From a bacterium (GTDB taxonomy: Bacteria; Patescibacteriota; Minisyncoccia; Phycocordibacterales; UBA9973), in assembly GCA_021813175.1 (NCBI GenBank), contig JAKALJ010000006.1, forward strand, positions 3,865 to 12,915: DNA of 9,051 nucleotides. The letters are read 5' to 3'. The notes under the pieces are model-generated. The model saw only the letters and a list, made by a program, of their open reading frames with translations. It was not told the DNA's origin and ran no database searches. This document shows, one piece after another, positions 1-6,523 of the stretch. The position numbers and the translations under genes were made by a program. The first letter of the stretch is position 1. Each line of letters starts with the position of its first letter.

Positions 1-1
1 T

Positions 2-604
2 TTACGGCAATTCTTCTTTCACCTCCTTGGCCTTGTCTATGAAAAGCACTCCTTGCAGGTGATCCGTTTCATGTTGAAATATCTGAGCCAAAAGACCACT
101 CGCTCCTCGGGTAAATTTCTTGCCGTTTTCGTCGTAAGCGGTGATAGTCGCTTTCTTGGAACGTTGTACCATGCCATAGAGCCACCGGACTGAGAGGCAT
201 CCTTCCGGCACCCATGCTTTCTCTCGCGAAAGTTTGGAAATTTTCGGATTTATGAAAATCAGATCTTTCGGAAATTTTTTGGAGCGGCTGACGGCGGAAA
301 TAGCGGAAATATCCGGGTCGCCTTCCTGTCCAGATCGGCGAGCGGCATCTTTTCCGGAATATCTGATCTTCCGCCCTTCCAAGAAATTCTGGTCAAAAAC
401 TTTTCCCGAGACCACGAAAATAGATAATGGATATCCTATCTGCGGAGCGGCAATAGCCACACCGTCCTCCTGGCTCCCGAGAGCTTCGGACATTTCTTTC
501 AGTATTTTTTTTACTTTGGCTGAAGTTATATCCTTTATGGGCACTTCTCTAGTGGTGTTCCGCAAGATTGCGCTGTCTTCTTTCTGTTGCAATATTTTTC
601 TCAT
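2..604 (-). CDS. def: Peptide deformylase
   Basis: Removes the formyl group from the initiator methionine of new proteins in the cytoplasm; a metal-dependent hydrolase. The 200-residue product has all three deformylase motifs: a GxxxAAPQxG loop at 48-57 (Q55 would form the oxyanion hole), EGCLS at 134-138 (C136 is a metal ligand), and HETDH at 178-182 (H178 and H182 are ligands, E179 the general base), followed by a DHLxGxLFID type tail. Motif 1 reads GVAIAAPQIG where GVGLAAPQ is usual. A hydrophilic stretch at about residues 72-108 is longer than in textbook enzymes, which are about 170 residues. The ATG at 604 follows an AGGA seven bases upstream that overlaps the hisS stop TAG, so translation is probably coupled to hisS. 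It is the last visible gene of a lepB-hisS-def operon; anything further downstream lies outside the window. The function call is secure. Confidence 0.96.
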   Translation of the reverse strand: MRKILQQKEDSAILRNTTREVPIKDITSAKVKKILKEMSEALGSQEDGVAIAAPQIGYPLSIFVVSGKVFDQNFLEGRKIRYSGKDAARRSGQEGDPDISAISAVSRSKKFPKDLIFINPKISKLSREKAWVPEGCLSVRWLYGMVQRSKKATITAYDENGKKFTRGASGLLAQIFQHETDHLQGVLFIDKAKEVKEELP

Positions 605-616
605 CCCATTTTCCTA
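605..616 (-). promoter_or_regulatory. Shine-Dalgarno of def embedded in the hisS stop codon
   Basis: On the minus strand the hisS stop TAG (616-614) is part of TAGGAAA. The AGGA at 615-612 sits 7 nt before the def ATG at 604, an ideal spacing. A ribosome terminating on hisS would cover this site, which favours re-initiation on def. Confidence 0.6.
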
Positions 617-2002
617 CTTAAGCTCTTTCAAATATTCAAGCAGTTTGTCTATTTTCACTGTTTCTTGAGATCGGTTTTCCATATTCCGCACCATTACCGA
701 ATTTTCTATAGCTTCCTTCACTCCGAAGATGATCACATATGGAATACCGAGCTTCTCCGCGATGGCAAGCTGGCTTCCCAAAGAATCGCGGGAAAGAGAT
801 TGGGAGATTGGTATGTGCGCCCTGCGCAGAATGTCTATAACATTCAAGCTTTTGAGTTTCGCTTCGGTGCCGAGCTGGATGAAGCAAATCTTCGGTTTTT
901 TGATGATGCGGGGACAGAGTTTCTTGTACCAAGAAGATTCCACAATCCGGTCCACCCCGATGGAAAATCCTACCGCCGGCACGTCTTTCTTCCCTCCGAT
1001 AGCCCGGGCCAGATAGTCGTAACGTCCGCCCCCGGCGATGGCAATCAAATGCTTTTGCTCCGCTTCCTCCGTATTTTTTTCTTCCGTCTCTTGCTCTTTT
1101 TCTCCCTTCTTTTTTTCCAAATTTTCTCCCCCTATCTCAGTCAGCACCTCAAAGACCGTTCGGTTGTAATAGGAAAGACCTCGAACCAGATTTTTATTTA
1201 TGCTGTATGATATTCCCATTTCTTCCAGATATTCAAGTACTTCCTTAAAATGTTTTTTGCAGGCGGAACACAGAAAACTGATCGAGTCCGGCGCCTCCTC
1301 GTTCACCTTCATTGTCCCCGGATCTTTTGAATCAAGAACGCGCAGGGGGTTCGTTTTGAGCCTCTCGCGATCAATCATCGGAAGAACAGAAAGGTGTTTG
1401 CGATAATATGCGGTGAGCTCTCTCAAGTATCCTCCGCGGCATTCTTTATCTCCGATTGAATTTATATCAATGGTCAGGTTTTTAGCCCCGGCGTCTTCCA
1501 GGATGCTCATTCCCGCTTTGATCACTAAAGCGTCCATGATGCTCTTTTCGCTTCCCAGAGCGTCCATGTCAAATTGCCGAAATTCGCGATAGCGCCCCTT
1601 TTGGGGGTTGTCGTGGCGGAAGACCGGGCCGTATTTATACAGAAGCACCGGCTGGGGTAAGGACTGCATACCGTCCTCAATATATGCCCTCATCAGCCCC
1701 GCGGTAAATTCCGGACGCAGGGCCAAATGGTCTCCGCCCTTGGTTTTCAGAGTGTACATTTCCTTGTCTATGATATCCGTGCCTTCGCCCACCCCGCGCT
1801 CAAATATATCCACATATTCCAGTATCGGCGTTTCTATCGGCTTGAATCCGTAATACACGGCCACCTCTTGAGCTTTTTCAAAAAATCCTTGAAAAGAATA
1901 ATATTCCTTGTCTAAAATATCCCGCATGCCTTTAGGGGAGGCGGGTTCTTTTCTGTTTTTTGCCCCGAGATCTTTTTTGACTTGTTTTTTTTCTTTGCTC
2001 AT
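614..2002 (-). CDS. hisS: Histidyl-tRNA synthetase
   Basis: Charges tRNA-His in the cytoplasm; a class II aminoacyl-tRNA synthetase of 462 residues. Motif 1 covers about 23-60 (starting PKGMRD). The histidine-binding LRPEFT is at 95-100, motif 2 (GPVFRHDNPQKGRYREF) at 125-141, the HisA motif (LVRGLSYYNRTVFE) at 272-285, GGGRYD at 324-329 and motif 3 (AVGFSIGVDRI) at 343-353. The anticodon-binding domain is about 370-462. The frame is open further upstream, inside lepB, but the ATG at 2002 is preferred: it gives the normal N-terminus, has a GGAG 11 nt upstream, and overlaps the lepB stop as ATGA, a classic translational-coupling arrangement. Oddities are G to F in LRPEG, D to S in RGLDYY, N at 132 where E. 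coli has R, and a Lys/Glu-rich insert at 292-317. The fold and family are not in doubt. Confidence 0.96.
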   Translation of the reverse strand: MSKEKKQVKKDLGAKNRKEPASPKGMRDILDKEYYSFQGFFEKAQEVAVYYGFKPIETPILEYVDIFERGVGEGTDIIDKEMYTLKTKGGDHLALRPEFTAGLMRAYIEDGMQSLPQPVLLYKYGPVFRHDNPQKGRYREFRQFDMDALGSEKSIMDALVIKAGMSILEDAGAKNLTIDINSIGDKECRGGYLRELTAYYRKHLSVLPMIDRERLKTNPLRVLDSKDPGTMKVNEEAPDSISFLCSACKKHFKEVLEYLEEMGISYSINKNLVRGLSYYNRTVFEVLTEIGGENLEKKKGEKEQETEEKNTEEAEQKHLIAIAGGGRYDYLARAIGGKKDVPAVGFSIGVDRIVESSWYKKLCPRIIKKPKICFIQLGTEAKLKSLNVIDILRRAHIPISQSLSRDSLGSQLAIAEKLGIPYVIIFGVKEAIENSVMVRNMENRSQETVKIDKLLEYLKELK

Positions 2003-2592
2003 TGAGCGCTTTTCTCCGGTAAATGATACACTCCCGGCAAAATGCCTATATCGTTTAAAGGAAGCAGGCGAATGGCTACTTTTCCGGATAAAAGATCGCG
2101 CGGAACGGCGCCCCAAGACCGGGAATCGGAGCTCGCGGAGCGATTGTCTCCCATTACAAAGTATTGGTTGCTTTTAAGGCGGAAAGTCATGTCATTTTCT
2201 CCGGGATTTGTCACGAAGGGCTGGTCTATTCGGAAGCCGTTCGGATTCTCTTTGTTTACTATGGTCACAGTGTTGCCGGAAATTTTTACCGTTTCATCCG
2301 GCAGACCGATAATCCGCTTGATGAAAAACTTGCTCTCATCCAAAGGATAACGGAAAACTACCACGTCGTATCTTTGGGGGTTTCCAATTCGGTAGGAAAG
2401 CTCGTCCACGATCAGGTAGTCTCCGTTTTGAAAAGTGGGATACATAGAAGAGCCGGAAACAATGAACGGCTGGGCTATAAATACACGCACAGGTATCACA
2501 ATCAGAATTGCCAGGACAGCAAAACGGATGAGCTCCCAGGCGGACTGTTTCTTATTTTCTTTGTCGGTAGGGTTGTTTTTTTCCTGCGTCAT
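1999..2592 (-). CDS. lepB: Signal peptidase I
   Basis: Membrane-anchored serine protease that cuts signal peptides from Sec-exported proteins on the outer face of the cytoplasmic membrane. The 197-residue product has a charged cytoplasmic N-terminus, one membrane segment at about 21-41, then the S26 family boxes: SGSSMYPT at 46-53 with nucleophile S49, the IKRIIGLP box at 91-98 with general base K92, and MGDNRSASSDSR further on. The start is ambiguous. An ATG at 2598 would add two residues (Met-Gln), but the predicted promoter places the first transcribed base on the ATG at 2592, so that codon is chosen here. It is the first gene of lepB-hisS-def; its TGA stop overlaps the hisS ATG by 4 nt. 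Export substrates are likely to include the secreted protein starting at 8828. Function is secure; the start is less so. Confidence 0.95.
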   Translation of the reverse strand: MTQEKNNPTDKENKKQSAWELIRFAVLAILIVIPVRVFIAQPFIVSGSSMYPTFQNGDYLIVDELSYRIGNPQRYDVVVFRYPLDESKFFIKRIIGLPDETVKISGNTVTIVNKENPNGFRIDQPFVTNPGENDMTFRLKSNQYFVMGDNRSASSDSRSWGAVPRDLLSGKVAIRLLPLNDIGILPGVYHLPEKSAQ

Positions 2593-2627
2593 CTGCATAA
2601 TATATCACTAAAATTCCTTTGACACAA
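2592..2627 (-). promoter_or_regulatory. Predicted promoter of lepB-hisS-def
   Basis: On the minus strand TTGTGT (2627-2622) and TATATT (2604-2599) are separated by 17 nt, matching sigma70 spacing with two mismatches in the -35 and one in the -10. A start 7 nt past the -10 falls on 2592, the A of the ATG for MTQEKN. The mRNA would be leaderless. An AAGGA at about 2619-2615 is too far (over 15 nt) from either ATG to be a good ribosome site. This is inference from sequence only. Confidence 0.55.
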
Positions 2628-2656
2628 TAGAAAACACTTTGGTATTATTAGTCGCA
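2619..2656 (+). promoter_or_regulatory. Predicted promoter of pth
   Basis: A perfect TTGACA at 2619-2624, an 18 nt spacer and TATTAT at 2643-2648. The expected start is about 2655-2657, so the transcript would begin 0-2 nt before the pth ATG. No purine-rich ribosome site exists between the -10 and the ATG. Its -35 shares three bases with the opposing lepB -35. Confidence 0.65.
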
Positions 2657-3250
2657 ATGAAACTGGTGGCAGGATTGGGAAACCCGGGAAAAGAATATGA
2701 GAGGAGCCGGCACAATACCGGCTTTATCATGCTTGACTTTATCTTGGGTAAAAAGGCTGATTGGAAAGAAGACGCGAAGGCCAAAGCCTTATATTGGAAG
2801 GAAGGCGCGGGGAAAAAAGAAGTGGAATATTTGAAGCCCATGTCATTTATGAATAATTCAGGGAGTCCGGTTTCTTATGCTAGAGAAAAGCATAAGGTGA
2901 AACTCCAAGATATCGCGGTGATATATGATGATATAGACCTGCCTCTCGGCTTCATGAAAATTTCTTTTAATAAAAGCTCCGGCGGGCACAAAGGGCTGGA
3001 TTCTGTGATTAAAAAACTCAAATCGCGCGAATTTATGCGTGTTCGGATCGGCATTTCTCCGATCACTCCTGCCGGTAAATTGCGCAAGCCCAAAGGAGAA
3101 GGAAAGGTGCTGAAACACTTGCTTGGTAGTTTCAAAGAAAGCGAACTAGAGAAGCTAAAGAAACTTTCTAAAAAAGTAGCTAAGACTATTGAAACTTTCA
3201 TCGCCGAAGGCAAAGATAAAGCTATGAATTTGCATAATCAAAGAAGTTAA
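2657..3250 (+). CDS. pth: Peptidyl-tRNA hydrolase
   Basis: Hydrolyses the ester bond of peptidyl-tRNAs that drop off ribosomes, recycling tRNA in the cytoplasm. The 197-residue product starts MKLVAGLGNPGKEYE, the family signature, with N9, catalytic H19 in SRHNTGF, the FMNNSG segment (M65, N66), catalytic D91 in YDDIDLPLG, and SGGHKGLDS at 108-116. Length matches bacterial Pth. The reading frame extends upstream to a TTG at 2639, but that codon lies in the predicted promoter and the ATG at 2657 gives the family N-terminus, so the ATG is chosen. One variation: the usual Asn of GGHNGL (E. coli N114, which helps position the substrate) is K112. It is a single-gene unit, divergent from lepB and convergent with dnaE. 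Assignment is secure. Confidence 0.96.
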   Translation: MKLVAGLGNPGKEYERSRHNTGFIMLDFILGKKADWKEDAKAKALYWKEGAGKKEVEYLKPMSFMNNSGSPVSYAREKHKVKLQDIAVIYDDIDLPLGFMKISFNKSSGGHKGLDSVIKKLKSREFMRVRIGISPITPAGKLRKPKGEGKVLKHLLGSFKESELEKLKKLSKKVAKTIETFIAEGKDKAMNLHNQRS

Positions 3251-3275
3251 GAAACTTTGATTCCTTTTTCTCTTC
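3244..3275 (+). terminator. Possible weak terminator of pth
   Basis: A 5 bp AT-rich stem (3244-3248 with 3253-3257, loop AAGA) overlaps the pth stop and is followed by a pyrimidine-rich run containing TTTTT at 3264-3269. The stem is too weak for a confident call, and the convergent dnaE gene ends at the same place. Confidence 0.25.
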
Positions 3276-6200
3276 TAGATTTCCTTCACCGCTTCTATGA
3301 TGATACTCTTCTCCCCATTCCGCTGGGACACTTTGCCGGAGAGAGCCACGCATTTTTCCGGCTGTAGCACATCCACCGCTCCCGCGAAAATGGAAGGAAA
3401 AGCCACCGCTTCTATGCTTCCGGAGAGATCTAAAATCTTCAGAAATGCCATCCGCTCATTCTGTTTGGTGATCACCGGCCGGCAGGATTCGATGATGCCG
3501 GCGATAGTGACTGGCACGCCATTACCCAAATCTTCCTTGATTTTTTTTATATTTACTTCCCGTTTTTCCAATTTGACCCGGAGCCGATCCAGAGGATGGC
3601 CGGAAATGTACAATCCGAGCAGTTCTTTTTCCCATGCGAGCTTCTCCGCCTGAGTGGCTTTTGGCCCCTCTTTCAGCCGAAAGGATGGCAGCTCTGTCGC
3701 TGGTATTCCTCCGAAAAGGGAAGTTTGATTGCCATTCTGTTTTGAAAGTTCATGATTATAGGCGAGCATTTCTTCCATATTCGCCAGGAGCATCCCCCGA
3801 TCCCCAAAAGCGTCCATACTGCCGGATTTTATCAGTGCTTCCATTGATTTTTTATTCAAATTTTTATGTTTGATGCGCTCTAAAAATTCACTGATGGATT
3901 TAAACTTTCCTCCGCCCAAGGGCGGTCCCTTCCGTTCCGCGATAATCGCATCAGCGATGTCAGTACCCAGATTTTTTATGGTATAGAGGCCGAAACGGAT
4001 TTTTGCGCTCGGGTTTTGCGGGCTGATGGATTGCTCCAAATTTTCCGGCAGGCAAGTGAATCCGCCGAAAGATTCATTAATATCCGGCGGAAGCACGGCA
4101 ATACCCATGTTCTTGCATTCATTGATAATATCTGCCACCTTCTCTATATCTCCTGACTCGGCGGTAAGAATAGCCGCCATATATTCCACTGGATAGTGCG
4201 CTTTCATATAAGCGGTCTGGTAGGCCACCCGGCCGTAGCTCGCGGCATGGGCCTTGTTGAAGCCATAAGCCTGAAAGGGCTCAAAAAGCTTCCACAATTT
4301 TTCGGCGAATTCTTTGGTTTGGCCGTTGCTTACCACTCCCTTTACAAATTTTTCATGCTGGGCGGCCATTTCTTTCGGTATCTTTTTTCCCACCGCTTTG
4401 CGGAATTTGTCCGCTTCCTCCCAGTTGTAGCCGGCCAGTTCTATGGCGCAAAAAAGAAGGTCGTCCTGGTACACAATCAAGCCATAGGACTCTTTCAGAA
4501 ATTTCTTCATTCGCGGGTCAAGATAGGTAACCAGTTTCGGATTATGCTTCCGGCGGATGTATTCAGGAATGGATTCCATGGGGCCGGGACGATACAGAGC
4601 CACCATAGCGTTTATATCGTGAATAGTGCTGGGGCGGAGTTCCTTCAGATACCGGGTCATACCCGCGCCGTTTAACTGAAAAAGACCTTCGGTTTCTCCG
4701 CGGGAGAGCAGGGCGAAAGTTTTCTTGTCGTTTAGTGGTATTTTTTCCAGGTCTATTTCCTCTCCATAGAATTTTTTTACCAGACGCACGCTATCGGCCA
4801 AAATAGAAAGGTTCCGTATACCCAAGAAGTCAAACTTCAAAAGCCCTACTTCTTCCACGCTATGCATATCATATTGGGTTATTATCTTTCCGCCCTTCGG
4901 ATCCAACTGGAGCGGCACGTATTCATACAAGGGTTTGGGGGCAATCACTACGCCGGCCGCGTGCACCGAGATGTGTCGGACACAACCCTCCATTTTCTTA
5001 GCCAAGTCTATTATCTCTCTCGCGTCTTTCTCCGTATCGTACGTCTGTCGGAGTTCCGGCACGATCTCCATGGCTCGCTCAATAGTCATTGGCATACCCT
5101 GACTGCCCAAAGGAATCATTCTGGAAATGCGGTCTCCAACCGAATATGGATAAGCCAGGGCCCGAGCCACGTCCCGTACCGCTCCGCGAGCCATCATTGT
5201 GCCGAAAGTCCCTATTTGAGCCACTTTCTCCGCTCCATATTTCTTCTTGGTGTATTCAATCATCTCATCCCGCCGGTTGTCCGCGTAGTCCATGTCAATA
5301 TCGGGCGGGGAGGGACGAAAAGGATTTAAAAATCTCTCGAAAGGGAGTTTGTATTCTATCGGGTCGACATTGGTAATGCCGAGAAGATAAGTGACAATAG
5401 AACCGGCCACCGAGCCGCGGATGGTAGTGAGTATTCCGTTTTCCCGGGCATGCCGAAGGAGGTCTCCCACCACCAGAAAATACGGGGCGTACCCTTTCTT
5501 GTTTATAATGCCAAGCTCATACTCCAGCCGTTCCTTCATTTCTGGAGTCTCTTTAATGCCCAGCCGTAAAAATCCATCAGAAGCCAGTTCCCGCAATTTT
5601 TGGTCCGCGCTTTTGCCTTCCTCTATCTGAAAATCCGGGAATACCCATTTTCCCAAAGGAATCTCCAAGTCGCACATAGCGGCTACCTTCAAGGTATTTT
5701 CAACCGCCTCGGGAATATCCTTGAATATCTCTTCCGCTTTTTCGGGGCTTAAAAAAGAAAAATCGTCATCTCCGAAGGAAAATTTATTTTCATCTCGAAT
5801 ATCCGAGTTGGTCTGCACTGAGAGCAGGGTATCATGCGCCTTCTTGTCATCTTCACAGGGATAATGCGAATCCACCGTGGCTACGAGCGGAATGCCGAAT
5901 TTTTTGCCGAGCTCTATAATTTGCCGGCGTACTTCCGCGTCACCTTCCACTTTCGGGTGTTTCATCACCTCAAGGAAGTAATTTTCCTTGCCGAATATTT
6001 TTTGGTGTTCTTTGATGATTTCTTCCGCCTTCTCCTGATTTTTGGAAAAGAGGGCCCGGGAAAGCTCTCCTCCCATGCACCCGGAGAGGGCGATGATTCC
6101 GCTTGAATATTGCCCTAGGATTTCCTTGTCCATCCGGGGTTTGTAGTAATAGCCTTCCAGGTTTGAGAGGGTAACCAGCCGGATGAGATTCTTGTATCCT

Positions 6201-6502
6201 TCCAGATTTTTGGCAAGTAGAGTGAGGTGGTACCGTTTGTTGTCTATGCCCGGTTCCTTATCCAGGCGGGAGCGGTTTGCCACATAGGCTTCCACTCCGA
6301 TTATTGGTTTGATTCCGGCTTTCAAGGCCTTCCTGTAAAACTCAATGGCTCCGTACATATTGCCGTGGTCTGTGATGGCCAGAGCCGGCATTTTGAATTT
6401 CTTGGCAAGTTCAACAAGCCGTTCTACTTTGGAGAGGCCGTCCAAGAGAGAATAGTGGGAATGAGTGTGTAGATGCGCGAATTTGGCTTCCTTTTTTTCC
6501 AT
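3275..6502 (-). CDS. dnaE: DNA polymerase III alpha subunit
   Basis: Catalytic subunit of the replicative DNA polymerase, 1075 residues against about 1160 in E. coli. An N-terminal PHP domain (about 8-280) carries HTHSHYS at 12-18, ITDHG at 43-47, E71, H92, SGC at 140-142 and DSH at 211-213. These look like the full metal-ligand set of an active PHP nuclease. The palm holds RGSVAGS at 362-368, PDIDMD at 400-405 with catalytic D403 and D405, and the third aspartate D558 in KFDFLG. AHAASYGRVAYQTAYMKAHYP (751-771) is a further alpha-subunit signature. QTSLF at 926-930 matches the beta-clamp binding pentapeptide QxxLF. An OB-fold follows at about 996-1073 and ends the protein, so the C-terminal tau-binding domain of E. 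coli is missing. The ATG at 6502 gives the normal family start. The gene is divergent from gap with 20 bp between. Confidence 0.97.
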   Translation of the reverse strand: MEKKEAKFAHLHTHSHYSLLDGLSKVERLVELAKKFKMPALAITDHGNMYGAIEFYRKALKAGIKPIIGVEAYVANRSRLDKEPGIDNKRYHLTLLAKNLEGYKNLIRLVTLSNLEGYYYKPRMDKEILGQYSSGIIALSGCMGGELSRALFSKNQEKAEEIIKEHQKIFGKENYFLEVMKHPKVEGDAEVRRQIIELGKKFGIPLVATVDSHYPCEDDKKAHDTLLSVQTNSDIRDENKFSFGDDDFSFLSPEKAEEIFKDIPEAVENTLKVAAMCDLEIPLGKWVFPDFQIEEGKSADQKLRELASDGFLRLGIKETPEMKERLEYELGIINKKGYAPYFLVVGDLLRHARENGILTTIRGSVAGSIVTYLLGITNVDPIEYKLPFERFLNPFRPSPPDIDMDYADNRRDEMIEYTKKKYGAEKVAQIGTFGTMMARGAVRDVARALAYPYSVGDRISRMIPLGSQGMPMTIERAMEIVPELRQTYDTEKDAREIIDLAKKMEGCVRHISVHAAGVVIAPKPLYEYVPLQLDPKGGKIITQYDMHSVEEVGLLKFDFLGIRNLSILADSVRLVKKFYGEEIDLEKIPLNDKKTFALLSRGETEGLFQLNGAGMTRYLKELRPSTIHDINAMVALYRPGPMESIPEYIRRKHNPKLVTYLDPRMKKFLKESYGLIVYQDDLLFCAIELAGYNWEEADKFRKAVGKKIPKEMAAQHEKFVKGVVSNGQTKEFAEKLWKLFEPFQAYGFNKAHAASYGRVAYQTAYMKAHYPVEYMAAILTAESGDIEKVADIINECKNMGIAVLPPDINESFGGFTCLPENLEQSISPQNPSAKIRFGLYTIKNLGTDIADAIIAERKGPPLGGGKFKSISEFLERIKHKNLNKKSMEALIKSGSMDAFGDRGMLLANMEEMLAYNHELSKQNGNQTSLFGGIPATELPSFRLKEGPKATQAEKLAWEKELLGLYISGHPLDRLRVKLEKREVNIKKIKEDLGNGVPVTIAGIIESCRPVITKQNERMAFLKILDLSGSIEAVAFPSIFAGAVDVLQPEKCVALSGKVSQRNGEKSIIIEAVKEI

Positions 6503-6523
6503 GTTGCTGATACAATATTAACA
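6503..6523 (-). promoter_or_regulatory. Predicted extended -10 promoter of dnaE
   Basis: Minus strand TG-T-TAATAT: TG at 6523-6522, hexamer at 6520-6515. The expected start near 6508 leaves a leader of about 6 nt (AGCAAC) before the ATG at 6502, too short for a Shine-Dalgarno. I see no acceptable -35 at 16-18 nt. An alternative -10, TATTGT at 6517-6512, would make the leader shorter still. Confidence 0.45.
6508..6522 (+). promoter_or_regulatory. Predicted extended -10 promoter of gap-rpiB-rpe
   Basis: Plus strand TG-A-TACAAT: TG at 6508-6509 and hexamer at 6511-6516, one base from TATAAT. Six bases separate the hexamer from the gap ATG at 6523, so a start 7 nt after the -10 coincides with the A of the ATG, giving a leaderless mRNA. 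The -35 position (about TTCCTT at 6488-6493) is poor, which fits an extended -10 promoter. Confidence 0.5.

Noticed and set aside
1055..1125. Pyrimidine-rich T-runs that could be terminators on the plus strand
   Set aside because: No stem precedes them, and they are the complement of the Lys/Glu-coding insert of hisS.
587..1210. 207-codon plus-strand frame across def and hisS
   Set aside because: Antisense to two secure genes. The Phe/Leu-rich runs come from the reverse of Lys/Glu codons.
2003..2116. N-terminal extension of hisS inside lepB (38 extra residues to position 2116)
   Set aside because: The extension is the out-of-frame read of lepB, is unlike HisRS N-termini, and the ATG at 2002 has a Shine-Dalgarno and an ATGA overlap.
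2639..2656. TTG start for pth at 2639
   Set aside because: It lies within the predicted -10 region and adds residues before the canonical MKLVAGLGNPG start.
4196..5329. Long open frames antisense to dnaE (159 and 155 codons)
   Set aside because: They lie wholly over a well-conserved gene, show no recognisable motifs or ribosome sites, and look like reading-frame shadows of its codon bias.
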